Below, piece by piece: positions 6,276 to 13,126 of a DNA stretch of 14,472 nucleotides. The notes below the pieces were generated by a model that was not told the origin of the DNA, ran no database searches, and was given only the letters and a program-made list of their open reading frames with translations. Position numbers and translations under genes: made by a program. The DNA comes from Planctomycetota bacterium (GTDB lineage: Bacteria > Planctomycetota > Planctomycetia > Pirellulales > UBA1268), in the NCBI GenBank assembly GCA_003669255.1, contig QWPO01000002.1:1-14472 (forward strand), in the 5' to 3' direction. Position 1 is the stretch's first letter; every line of letters begins with the position of its first letter.

Positions 6276-6809
6276 TCAACGGCCCCGGCCGCCTGCCGTC
6301 GGGGGCATCGCTCGGATGCTGGCGGGGCCCACGTGGTACGACCAGCAGACCGTGGCCGGAAGGCCGTCGCCGGGATGTGGTGCGGTCACCAGCACGGTCT
6401 CGTCCGCCACGAGGTATGTCGATCCGAGCCACACTGGCGGCTCTTTGATCCGGCAGGCGATCTCGAAGAGCAAGGTGTCGGCCTCTCCGGGGTGGGGGGA
6501 GATGCTCGCCGAGAAGTGCGACCGGCCGGCCAGCCCCACTGCGAGAATCGCGGGGCCGTTCGGGGTTTCGAGCGTCGAGAGTTCCACAAGCGGCGGCGAG
6601 GCGGGCCACGATCGATCGCGGCCATCGGTGGTGTGTTCCTGCGAGGTGGCGAAGGGCACGCCGTCGATGCTGACGCTATGCCGCCAGCGGTCGCCGTGCC
6701 AGGTGAAGACCACGCCCGTTCGCCCAGCCGACAGGGCGACCGGCGGCCGGGACCGCGGGGCGGCGGGCTCGGACGCAGGCGGTTCGCGGTTGGCGGGTGG
6801 AGAGGTCAT
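6276..6809 (-). CDS. Conserved-looking protein of unknown function, 177 residues
   Basis: I do not recognise a named family. After a Pro/Ala-rich N-terminal 25 residues, the protein has a regular beta-rich look: TGVVFTWHGDRWRHSVSID, then WPASPPLVELSTLE, AILAVGLAGRSHFSASISPH, LLFEIACRIKEPPVWLGSTYLV and TVCWSYHVGP. The pattern PASPPL plus GLAGRSHFS plus ACR plus LGSTY looks like the conserved core of a planctomycete family, but I cannot name it. There is no signal peptide or membrane helix. The start at 6809 has GAGG nine bases upstream; an ATG at 6827 is an alternative. It is divergent from the histidine kinase gene (63 bp between starts), and a -10-like TATGCT (6823-6828) lies just upstream. 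The stop is 95 bp from the next minus-strand gene, so the two may be co-transcribed. Confidence 0.7.
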   Translation of the reverse strand: MTSPPANREPPASEPAAPRSRPPVALSAGRTGVVFTWHGDRWRHSVSIDGVPFATSQEHTTDGRDRSWPASPPLVELSTLETPNGPAILAVGLAGRSHFSASISPHPGEADTLLFEIACRIKEPPVWLGSTYLVADETVLVTAPHPGDGLPATVCWSYHVGPASIRAMPPTAGGRGR

Positions 6810-6872
6810 GATGGCGGGCCTCAGCATACGGCAGCCGCGGCCGCCGCGCGCCGACCGCCTGGAAACCGGCTC

Positions 6873-7799
6873 ATGGAACCGCGTCGTTCGTTTGGCTGGC
6901 CAATCCTCCTCGGGGTGGTGCTGATCGCGGCGTTGATCGCGCTGACGGTGGGCTGGGTGCTCGTCAGCATCGCGGCGGCCCTCGGCTCGCAGAACGCGGC
7001 CTTCTACTGGGCGGTTCTCGGTGTCGGGGTGGCGCTCCTCGTGGTCGTGCTCGCGGGGGTGATCGTCTATCTCGCGCTCACGGTGAAGGCGATCGCGCTC
7101 TCGCAGCGGCAGAGCAACTTCATTGATAGCGTGACCCACGAACTGAAGAGTCCGCTGGCATCGCTCAAACTCTCGCTGCAGACGCTCACTCGCCGGGCCG
7201 TGCCGGCCGAGCAGCAGGCCGACTTCCACCGAATCATGCTCCAGGACGTGGAGCGGCTCGACACGCTCATCGACCACCTGCTCGACGCCGCCAAGACGCT
7301 CCAGCGGCGGCCGCAGGCGGGCGGCAGCGCGGCCGACGTGGAAGTCGTGCTCGGGAACGTCTGCTCCGCCGTCGTGCACCGGCATGGCGTGGCCGACGAC
7401 GCGATCACCGTCGAAGCCGCGGCAGACGGGCCGTTCATGGTTGCGGGCCAAACGGCCGACGTCGAGATCGTGATCCGGAACCTGCTCGACAACGCGGTGA
7501 AATACTCGCTTCCCGATCCGCGGGTGACGGTCACGGTGAGTCGCACGAACGCCGGTCGGGTGCGGATCGCTGTGGCCGACAACGGCCCGGGCATCCCGAT
7601 CCCACTTCGCCCGCTGATCTTTCGCCGCTTCCACCGCCTTGGCAGCGAACTGGAGCGGTCGACACCGGGCACCGGCCTGGGGCTGTTTCTCGTGAAGTCG
7701 CTCGTGCGGCAAATGCGCGGCAAGGTGCTCGTTCGTGGCCGCCAGCCGCCCCCCGGCACCGTCTTCGAGGTGGAGTTGCCGGCGGCGCCTCGCACGTGA
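6873..7799 (+). CDS. Membrane histidine kinase with minimal sensor region
   Basis: A 308-residue sensor kinase of a two-component system. Two hydrophobic helices (about 10-37 and 44-70) are joined by a loop of only about seven residues, so there is essentially no extracytoplasmic domain, and no HAMP or PAS is visible. The HisKA domain follows, with the phospho-accepting His89 in THELKSPLASLKL. The HATPase domain has the N box (NLLDNAVKYS, around 203-212), G1 box (DNGPGI, 236-241), F box (IFRRFHRLGSE, 249-259) and G2 box (GTGLGLFLVKSLV, 266-278). All catalytic motifs are intact. The start at 6873 gives a charged N-terminus right before the first helix; only a weak GGAAA lies upstream. No response regulator is adjacent. 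The OmpR-type regulator at 11588-12340 is the nearest candidate partner. Confidence 0.92.
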   Translation: MEPRRSFGWPILLGVVLIAALIALTVGWVLVSIAAALGSQNAAFYWAVLGVGVALLVVVLAGVIVYLALTVKAIALSQRQSNFIDSVTHELKSPLASLKLSLQTLTRRAVPAEQQADFHRIMLQDVERLDTLIDHLLDAAKTLQRRPQAGGSAADVEVVLGNVCSAVVHRHGVADDAITVEAAADGPFMVAGQTADVEIVIRNLLDNAVKYSLPDPRVTVTVSRTNAGRVRIAVADNGPGIPIPLRPLIFRRFHRLGSELERSTPGTGLGLFLVKSLVRQMRGKVLVRGRQPPPGTVFEVELPAAPRT

Positions 7800-7839
7800 G
7801 CCACGCCCGGCGGCTTCGGCGTCGAGAAGCGTAGCGGTC

Positions 7840-7867
7840 TTTTCAGCCTGCGCGCCGCTGGTCTAAT
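7840..7867 (+). promoter_or_regulatory. Candidate purH promoter with leaderless spacing
   Basis: TTTTCA (7840-7845; 4 of 6 to the -35 consensus), 16 bases, then TCTAAT (7862-7867; 5 of 6 to the -10 consensus). Exactly six bases separate TCTAAT from the purH ATG, which puts the expected transcription start on the A of the start codon. No Shine-Dalgarno is present, which fits a leaderless mRNA. Confidence 0.5.
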
Positions 7868-7873
7868 CGGGCC

Positions 7874-9526
7874 ATGCACACAACCCACTCTGCTCCCACG
7901 ACGCCGACCATCGACGTCATCCCGATCCGCCGCGTCCTCGTGAGCGTGTTCGACAAGTCGGGCCTCGACCGGCTCGCCGCGGCGCTTAAGGCCGCAGGTG
8001 TCCGCGTCGCCAGTACCGGCGGCACTGCAACGGCGCTGGCCAAACTCGGCGTCACGGTGGACGACGTCTCAGCGATCACCGGCTTTCCCGAGGTACTCGA
8101 CGGCCGCGTGAAGACGCTCCACCCCAACATCTTCGCCGGCATCCTCGCCCGCGGCGACCGGCCTGACGATCTCGCCGTGCTCGCCGAGCACGGCATTGAG
8201 CGATTCGACGCAGTGATCGTCAACCTCTACGACTTCCAGAGCGTGATCGCGAAGCCCGATGGCACGCCGGCGCAGGCGATCGAACTCATCGATATCGGCG
8301 GTCCGAGCCTCGTGCGAGCGGCCGCCAAGAACCACGCCTTTACCAGCATCGTCACGAGCCCCACCCAGTACGACGCCTTCATCGCGGCCGTCGCCCGAGG
8401 CGGCACGACGCTCGCGGAGCGTCGGCAACTCGCTGCCGCGGCCTTCGAGCACACTGCGACGTACGACGCCGTGATCGCCCGGTGGATGGCCCGGCACGCA
8501 GGCCTCGTTGCGGAGCCGTCGGCTGCCGCGCCGCCGGCCGAACTCACCACCGAACTGCCGCTGCCGGCACGGGTGACCCTCGAACTCGAGCAGCGGCTGC
8601 CACTTCGCTATGGCGAGAACCCGCACCAATCCGCGGCGATGTATGCCCCGGTGGGCACCCACCTCGGGCTCGCGGGCCTCAAGCAGCTCTGCGGCAAGGA
8701 ACTCTCCTACAACAACCTCCTCGATCTCGACGGGGCGACGCGGCTCGCCGGGCTCATTCAGGATCCCGCGGCCGTGGTCGTCAAGCACACCAATCCCTGC
8801 GGCGCCGCCTCCGACGGCACTGCGGCCGGAGCCCTCGCGGCCGCGATGGCGGCCGACCCCACGAGCGCCTTCGGTTCGATCGTCGCCGTCAACCGACTCT
8901 TCGACCGCGACTGTGCCGAGGTGCTCTGCGCCCCGGGGCTGTTCGTGGAAGTGGTTGCGGCACCCGCGTTCGCGAAGGAGGCCGTCGAGATGCTCACGAC
9001 CCGGCCCACGTGGAAGGCGAGCGTGCGGCTGGTGGAGGTTCCGGCGGGCGACCCGTGGGAGGCGACGGCCGGCCTCGAACTGCGGAGCGTGGCCGGTGCC
9101 CTGCTCGCCCAGCGTCCCGATGACGAGTGCGACGATCCGGCGACCTGGCGGGTGGTGACGAAGACCGCGCCGCCGACCGCCCTCACTCAGGACCTCGACT
9201 TTGCCTTCACGCTCGTTCGCCGGCTGACGAGCAACGCCATCGCGGTCTGCCACGGCACGAGCCTTGCGGGTGCCGGCATCGGCCAGACGAGTCGCGTCGA
9301 CGCGGTGCGGATCGCGCTGGAGAAGGCCGGGGCGAAGGCCCGAGGCGGCGTGCTCGCCTCCGACGCCTTCTTTCCGTTTCCTGACTCGATCGACCTGATC
9401 GCGAAGGCGGGGATCGCGGCGATCGTGCAGCCGGGTGGATCGAAGCGGGATCCCGAGGTGATCGCGGCCGCCGACGCGGCGGGCATCCCGATGGTGTTCA
9501 CCGCCCGGCGGCACTTCCGGCACTGA
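7874..9526 (+). CDS. purH: Bifunctional AICAR transformylase / IMP cyclohydrolase PurH
   Basis: PurH carries out the last two steps of purine synthesis: formyl transfer from 10-formyltetrahydrofolate to AICAR, then ring closure to IMP. The 550-residue protein is complete and slightly longer than usual because of about 16 extra N-terminal residues. The cyclohydrolase (MGS-like) domain covers about 18-150: VSVFDKSGL, ASTGGTA, ITGFPEVLDGRVKTLHP and IDIGGPSLVRAAAKN. The transformylase domain follows: LRYGENPHQ (244-252), GKELSYNNLLDLDGA (274-288), VVKHTNPCG (302-310, holding the catalytic Lys-His pair 304-305), DPTSAFGSIVAVNR, SNAIAVCHG, SDAFFPFPDSID and the typical end IVQPGGSKRDPEVI to RHFRH. 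The start follows a possible leaderless promoter. The acyltransferase gene begins 23 bp after the stop and is probably co-transcribed. Confidence 0.97.
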   Translation: MHTTHSAPTTPTIDVIPIRRVLVSVFDKSGLDRLAAALKAAGVRVASTGGTATALAKLGVTVDDVSAITGFPEVLDGRVKTLHPNIFAGILARGDRPDDLAVLAEHGIERFDAVIVNLYDFQSVIAKPDGTPAQAIELIDIGGPSLVRAAAKNHAFTSIVTSPTQYDAFIAAVARGGTTLAERRQLAAAAFEHTATYDAVIARWMARHAGLVAEPSAAAPPAELTTELPLPARVTLELEQRLPLRYGENPHQSAAMYAPVGTHLGLAGLKQLCGKELSYNNLLDLDGATRLAGLIQDPAAVVVKHTNPCGAASDGTAAGALAAAMAADPTSAFGSIVAVNRLFDRDCAEVLCAPGLFVEVVAAPAFAKEAVEMLTTRPTWKASVRLVEVPAGDPWEATAGLELRSVAGALLAQRPDDECDDPATWRVVTKTAPPTALTQDLDFAFTLVRRLTSNAIAVCHGTSLAGAGIGQTSRVDAVRIALEKAGAKARGGVLASDAFFPFPDSIDLIAKAGIAAIVQPGGSKRDPEVIAAADAAGIPMVFTARRHFRH

Positions 9527-9549
9527 ATCGCGTTCGTCGACGGATTTTC

Positions 9550-10638
9550 ATGCGTGCACCCGCGACCCAGCGACTCGTCTCCCTCGATGCCCTCCGGGGC
9601 TTTGACATGTGCTGCATCCTGGGCCTGACGGCCGCCGTCGAGGCTGTGCTGGGGCGGTTCCTGCCACAGAGCCCGCTCACTGCCGTGCTGAAGACGCAGT
9701 TTGCGCACGTGGACTGGGCCGGCCTGCACTTCGAGGACCTCATCTTCCCGCTGTTTCTCTTCATCTCCGGTGCGGCGATGGCGTTCTCCGTGCCGAGGCG
9801 GTTGGAACGAGAAACACAGACGGCCGTGATCAAGCACCTGATCGTGCGGGCGCTCGTGATCTTCGCACTCGGCGTGATCTATTCGGGTGGGCTGAGCCGA
9901 GGATGGGACGAGGTCCGCTGGCTGGGGGTGATCCAGCGGATCGGAATCGCTTCCGCGGCCGCCGGCCTGCTTTCGATCTGGCTCGACGGGCGCGGCCTCG
10001 CGATCGCCACGGCCGTGCTGCTCGTGGGCTACTGGCTGCTCCTGTCGTTTGTACCCGTGCCCGGCTTTGGGGCTGGTGATTTTGCCGAGGGGAGAAACCT
10101 CGCCAACTACCTCGACAGCATCTGGCTCCCGGGCCGGAAGTACGACGGCGACCACGACCCCGAAGGGATTCTCAGCACGCTTCCGGCGATCGGCACGGCG
10201 CTCCTCGGCCTCCTTGCCGGCAACTGGCTTTCCCGCGATATGGAGCCGCGGCGAAAGGTCGGTGGCCTGCTGCTGGCGGGCGTCGCCCTGCTGGCGGCCG
10301 GCTGGGCCTGGCACCCGTTCTTTCCCGTCGTCAAGAAACTCTGGTCGTCGAGTTTCGTGCTGGTCACCGCGGGCTGGAGCGCGATCCTGCTGGCCGGCTT
10401 TTATTGGACCATCGATGTCCGCGGATGGCGGCGGTGGTGCGAGCCGTTCGTCTGGGTCGGCGCGAACCCCATCTCGCTCTACCTCGCAGCGGGCATGGGA
10501 GCCTTCCGCACGGTGAACCAGCGGATCGTCGGCCCGCTGTCGGCCGAGTGGGCCTGGGTCGGCAGCATCACCGTCTTTGTCCTGATGCTCCTGACGGCCC
10601 GCTGGCTCTATCGCCGCGGCATTCTGCTGCGGGTCTGA
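9550..10638 (+). CDS. Multi-pass membrane acyltransferase, HGSNAT/DUF5009-like
   Basis: A 362-residue integral membrane protein of the family related to heparan-alpha-glucosaminide N-acetyltransferase (DUF5009/DUF1624-type). The N-terminus RLVSLDALRGFDM (8-20) is the family signature. Next comes FAHVDWAGLHFEDLIFPLFLFISGAAMAFS (51-80), where His53 aligns with the histidine of the conserved F-x-H-x-x-W-x-G-L motif, the likely acetyl-accepting residue. I count roughly ten hydrophobic segments, including YSGGLSRGWDEVRWLGVIQRIGIA and a C-terminal VFVLMLLTARWLYRRG. The family transfers acetyl groups from cytoplasmic acetyl-CoA to sugars outside the membrane. The substrate here is unknown; cell-surface glycan is a reasonable guess. 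The start at 9550 places LDALRGFD near the N-terminus as usual; no good Shine-Dalgarno is seen, so translation may depend on purH upstream. Confidence 0.88.
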   Translation: MRAPATQRLVSLDALRGFDMCCILGLTAAVEAVLGRFLPQSPLTAVLKTQFAHVDWAGLHFEDLIFPLFLFISGAAMAFSVPRRLERETQTAVIKHLIVRALVIFALGVIYSGGLSRGWDEVRWLGVIQRIGIASAAAGLLSIWLDGRGLAIATAVLLVGYWLLLSFVPVPGFGAGDFAEGRNLANYLDSIWLPGRKYDGDHDPEGILSTLPAIGTALLGLLAGNWLSRDMEPRRKVGGLLLAGVALLAAGWAWHPFFPVVKKLWSSSFVLVTAGWSAILLAGFYWTIDVRGWRRWCEPFVWVGANPISLYLAAGMGAFRTVNQRIVGPLSAEWAWVGSITVFVLMLLTARWLYRRGILLRV

Positions 10639-10654
10639 TGGCTGCTGCGGGCGT

Positions 10655-10775
10655 CTCACGCTGGGCATGGCTCTGGTGTGGTTCCCCGACGCCTTACGGC
10701 GTTGGGCTTGTACGGCAGTTGCATAAGCCGACCAGCCGTAAGGCCGCGGGCCCACCACGCTCGACGCGGCGTGAG
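10655..10775. repeat. Nested palindromes (REP-like) between acyltransferase and trpC
   Basis: The 216-bp gap holds nested inverted repeats. The outer arms are CTCACGC (10655-10661) and GCGTGAG (10769-10775). The inner arms are GCCTTACGGC (10691-10700) and GCCGTAAGGC (10735-10744), with GGCTT/AAGCC (10706-10710, 10725-10729) inside them. The left inner arm is also a hairpin on its own: CCCGACGCC-TTAC-GGCGTTGGG, 9 bp with one G-T pair. No T run follows, so this is unlikely to be only a terminator. It looks like a dispersed palindromic repeat. Confidence 0.6.
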
Positions 10776-10820
10776 GGCGGGAAGTGGCATCGGTTGTCTT
10801 GCCGATGGAGCCAATCCCTC

Positions 10821-10848
10821 TGGAGATTGAGGGCGAACGGGCTATCCT
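10821..10848 (+). promoter_or_regulatory. Candidate trpC promoter with leaderless spacing
   Basis: TGGAGA (10821-10826; 4 of 6), 16 bases, then TATCCT (10843-10848; 4 of 6, fitting TAnnnT). Six bases separate the hexamer from the trpC ATG, as at purH. No Shine-Dalgarno is visible before the ATG. Confidence 0.4.
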
Positions 10849-10854
10849 TCAGGC

Positions 10855-11637
10855 ATGGCCGACATCCTCGATCAGATCGTGGCGCGAAAGAAGCTCGAGG
10901 TGGCGGCGTGTCGCGACCGCGTGCCGACGGCGGCGCTCGAGGGGCGGCTCTCCGTGGCACCGGCGGTGCGGGATTTCTTCGCTGCCCTCGCCGCGCCGGG
11001 GCCCATCAAACTGATCGCGGAGTTCAAGCGGAAGAGCCCGTCGGCAGGGGAGATTCGCCCGGGCGCCGCGATCGAGGAAGTGGTGCGCGGCTATGCCGCC
11101 GCCGGGGCGAGTTGCCTCTCGATCCTCACCGACGGCCCCGGGTTTGGTGGGAGCCTCGTCGATCTCGAGACTGCGAGGATCGCCGTGCCGCTGCCCGTGC
11201 TCCGCAAGGAGTTCGTGGTGGACCGCTATCAGGTGATCGAGGCGCGGGCTCACGGGGCTGACGCCGTGCTCCTGATCGCCGAATGCCTCGACGATTGCCA
11301 CCTCCGCAGCCTCTATCGCGAGATTCTCGACCTCGGCATGACGCCACTCGTGGAACTCCACGATCCGGAGAACCTCCCCCGCGTGCTCGATCTCGGGGCC
11401 ACGCTCGTCGGCATCAACAACCGCGACCTGCAGTCCATGACCACCGACCTCGACACCGTGCTGCGGCTCCGCGAGCAGGTGCCCAACGAGGTGCTGCTCG
11501 TGGCCGAGAGCGGCATCAAAACGCGGGCCGACGTCCAGCGGCTCGAGGCGGCGGGGATCGCCGCGATGCTCGTCGGCGAGTCGCTGCTCAAACAGCCCGA
11601 TCCGGGGAAGGCCGCGGCGGCGCTGCTCGGTCGCTGA
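10855..11637 (+). CDS. trpC: Indole-3-glycerol phosphate synthase TrpC
   Basis: TrpC closes the indole ring by converting carboxyphenylamino-deoxyribulose phosphate to indole-3-glycerol phosphate in tryptophan synthesis. The 260-residue protein is a complete single-domain TIM barrel of normal length, not fused to TrpF. Active-site positions known for the family are all present: Glu56 and Lys58 in IAEFKRKSPS, Lys118 in VLRKEF, Glu167 in LVELH, Asn188 in GINNRDL, and Glu218-Ser219 in AESGI. The phosphate site GESLL is at 241-245. The gene stands alone, away from other trp genes. Its last 50 bp overlap the 3' end of the response regulator gene on the other strand. Confidence 0.97.
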   Translation: MADILDQIVARKKLEVAACRDRVPTAALEGRLSVAPAVRDFFAALAAPGPIKLIAEFKRKSPSAGEIRPGAAIEEVVRGYAAAGASCLSILTDGPGFGGSLVDLETARIAVPLPVLRKEFVVDRYQVIEARAHGADAVLLIAECLDDCHLRSLYREILDLGMTPLVELHDPENLPRVLDLGATLVGINNRDLQSMTTDLDTVLRLREQVPNEVLLVAESGIKTRADVQRLEAAGIAAMLVGESLLKQPDPGKAAAALLGR

Positions 11638-12340
11638 CGAACTTGTAGCCGGTGCCGCGGACCGAAAGAAAATGGACCGGCCGCGAGGGGTCGTCCTCGA
11701 ACGTCTTTCGCAGACTGAGCATGAAGGTGTCCACGGTCCGCGTCGCCGGCGGCCGGTTCATGCCCCAGACCTTCGTGAGGAGTTCGTCGCGGGTCACCAC
11801 CTTGCCCTCGTGCTGCACGAGGTACTTGAGCAGCTTCATTTCGAGGCTCGTGAGCTTCACCGGCTCACCTCGGCACGTCGCCTCCCAGGTCTCGAAGTCG
11901 ACCTCGGCCGAGCCGAACCGCACGGTCGCCGTCGCGGCGGCTTCCACCGGCTCGGGCGCCCGGTCGTCACGGCCGCGGCGAGAGAGGAGGCTCCGGATCA
12001 CCGAGAGCAGCTCCTCCAGATCAAAGGGCTTCTGGAGGTAGACGTCGGCCCCCGCGTCGAAGCCGCGGATCCGGTCTTCGACGAGCGTCCGGGCGGTGAG
12101 CATTACGATCGGGAATGAATCACCGCGGCCGCGAAGCGTCTCGCAGACCGCGTAGCCGCTCATGCCCGGGAGCATCAGGTCGAGCACCACCAAGTCGAGC
12201 GGTGGCTTCGCCGAGTCGATGACCGCAAGTGCCGCCGGACCGTCGCCGGCCGTCGTCACGGTGTAGCCCTCGGCCTCGAGGTTGAACTTGATGCCGAAGG
12301 CGAGGTGCTGTTCGTCCTCGACAACCAGGATGTGCGGCAT
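11588..12340 (-). CDS. OmpR/PhoB-type response regulator
   Basis: A 250-residue DNA-binding response regulator. The receiver domain (1-120) has the acidic pair in VVEDE (Asp9, Glu10), the phospho-accepting Asp54 in VVLDLMLPGMSG, Thr82 in MLTAR and Lys104 in QKPF. A short linker leads to the winged-helix domain (about 139-236): LTSLEMKLLKYLVQHEGKVVTRDELLTKVWG, then TRTVDTFMLSLRKTFE and the closing SVRGTGYKF. The last 14 residues (DRAAPPRPSPDRAV) extend beyond the normal fold and are encoded antisense to the end of trpC. The ATG at 12340 starts exactly at the receiver domain; the much longer open frame upstream is antisense to the methyltransferase. No kinase is adjacent; the kinase at 6873-7799 is a possible partner. 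It is divergent from the methyltransferase gene with 72 bp between. Confidence 0.94.
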   Translation of the reverse strand: MPHILVVEDEQHLAFGIKFNLEAEGYTVTTAGDGPAALAVIDSAKPPLDLVVLDLMLPGMSGYAVCETLRGRGDSFPIVMLTARTLVEDRIRGFDAGADVYLQKPFDLEELLSVIRSLLSRRGRDDRAPEPVEAAATATVRFGSAEVDFETWEATCRGEPVKLTSLEMKLLKYLVQHEGKVVTRDELLTKVWGMNRPPATRTVDTFMLSLRKTFEDDPSRPVHFLSVRGTGYKFVSDRAAPPRPSPDRAV

Positions 12341-12400
12341 GCTATGGCTCGCGGAGAGGCCCGATGACGGCGTCGGAGGGCCGGGTTCTGGTCGTGCGGG

Positions 12401-12406
12401 TATGAT
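12401..12406 (+). promoter_or_regulatory. Candidate -10 element for the methyltransferase gene, leaderless spacing
   Basis: TATGAT (5 of 6 to TATAAT) ends six bases before the ATG at 12413, the same distance as at purH and trpC. No convincing -35 is seen 16-18 bases upstream, and no Shine-Dalgarno lies before the start. Confidence 0.4.
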
Positions 12407-12412
12407 GCCAGC

Positions 12413-13033
12413 ATGACCCACGACGCCGTGCCGTCCGAGGAACGCTTCACCGCCTATTATGCCGCCCCCCGCGCGCCTTGGGACATCGGCCGCCCCCAAC
12501 GGGCGTTCGTCGAGGCATCCGAGGGGGTCGGGGGCCGCGTGCTCGACAGCGGCTGCGGCACCGGTGACCTCGCGATCTGGCTCGCCGAAAGGGGCCGCAC
12601 CGTGACCGGCGTTGATTTCCTCGAGCCGCCGCTTGAGGTGGCACGGCGAAAGGCGGCAGCGGGGGCCGTGGCGGTGAACTTCCTGAGGATGGACGCTCGG
12701 CACCTCGCTTCGATTCCCGAACGGTTCGACGCGGTGACCGACTGCGGTCTCTTCCACACGTTCGACGACGCCGGACGGGTGGCCTACGTGCGGGCGCTCA
12801 CCACGCTGCTCGAGCCGGGAGCGAGGCTCTTCGTGCTCTGCTTCGCCACCGATGAGCCGGGCAGCCACGGCCCGCGGCGGGTCGCCGAGCAGGAACTCCG
12901 CGACGCGTTTTGCGAGGGCTGGGTGGTTGAGTCGATCGAGCCGTCGCGGTTTGAGGTGGTGCCCGGGATCGCGGGCGCGGAGTTCACACCCGGTGGAGCC
13001 CGGGCGTGGTTCGCAACCATCCGCAGGGCCTGA
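12413..13033 (+). CDS. Class I SAM-dependent methyltransferase
   Basis: A 206-residue cytoplasmic methyltransferase with a Rossmann-like fold. Motif I is VLDSGCGTGDLAIWLA (43-58), where the usual E or D-x-G-x-G-x-G appears as DSGCGTG. The acidic residue that binds the ribose is Asp68 in TVTGVDF, motif II is FLRMDARHL (90-98), and motif IV is FDAVTDCGLFHTF (105-117). The PWDIGRPQ segment (23-30) before the fold is typical of the small-molecule and thiopurine-like methyltransferases. The substrate cannot be told from sequence. The start is the ATG at 12413. It shares a 72-bp divergent region with the response regulator, which might control it; that is inference only. Confidence 0.88.
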   Translation: MTHDAVPSEERFTAYYAAPRAPWDIGRPQRAFVEASEGVGGRVLDSGCGTGDLAIWLAERGRTVTGVDFLEPPLEVARRKAAAGAVAVNFLRMDARHLASIPERFDAVTDCGLFHTFDDAGRVAYVRALTTLLEPGARLFVLCFATDEPGSHGPRRVAEQELRDAFCEGWVVESIEPSRFEVVPGIAGAEFTPGGARAWFATIRRA

Positions 13034-13074
13034 CGGCGGGCGGTGGCGGCGGCTGACGATCACCGCAGGCCGAT

Positions 13075-13121
13075 TTGACGGCCGCGACTGCGGCCACCCA
13101 AGATGCACGAAAACAAGGAGG
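13075..13121 (+). promoter_or_regulatory. Strong RBS, palindrome and possible -35 ahead of the GNAT gene
   Basis: AAGGAGG (13115-13121) sits five bases before the GTG at 13127 and decides the start. Upstream, TTGACG (13075-13080; 5 of 6 to the -35 consensus) abuts the palindrome GGCCGCGACTGCGGCC (13080-13095). An 18-base spacing leads to a poor -10 (CAAGAT, 13099-13104). The palindrome would lie in the promoter spacer, a common operator position, but it could equally be an RNA hairpin after the methyltransferase gene. Confidence 0.4.
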
Positions 13122-13126
13122 TTTCC

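Noticed and set aside
6810..7712. Minus-strand extension of the 177-residue gene over the histidine kinase
   Set aside because: It is antisense to intact kinase motifs, and its product is Arg/His/Asp-rich and motif-free.
8069..9523. Long minus-strand open frame opposite purH
   Set aside because: It mirrors purH codon usage in GC-rich DNA, its product is Arg/Gly-rich without motifs, and purH is certain.
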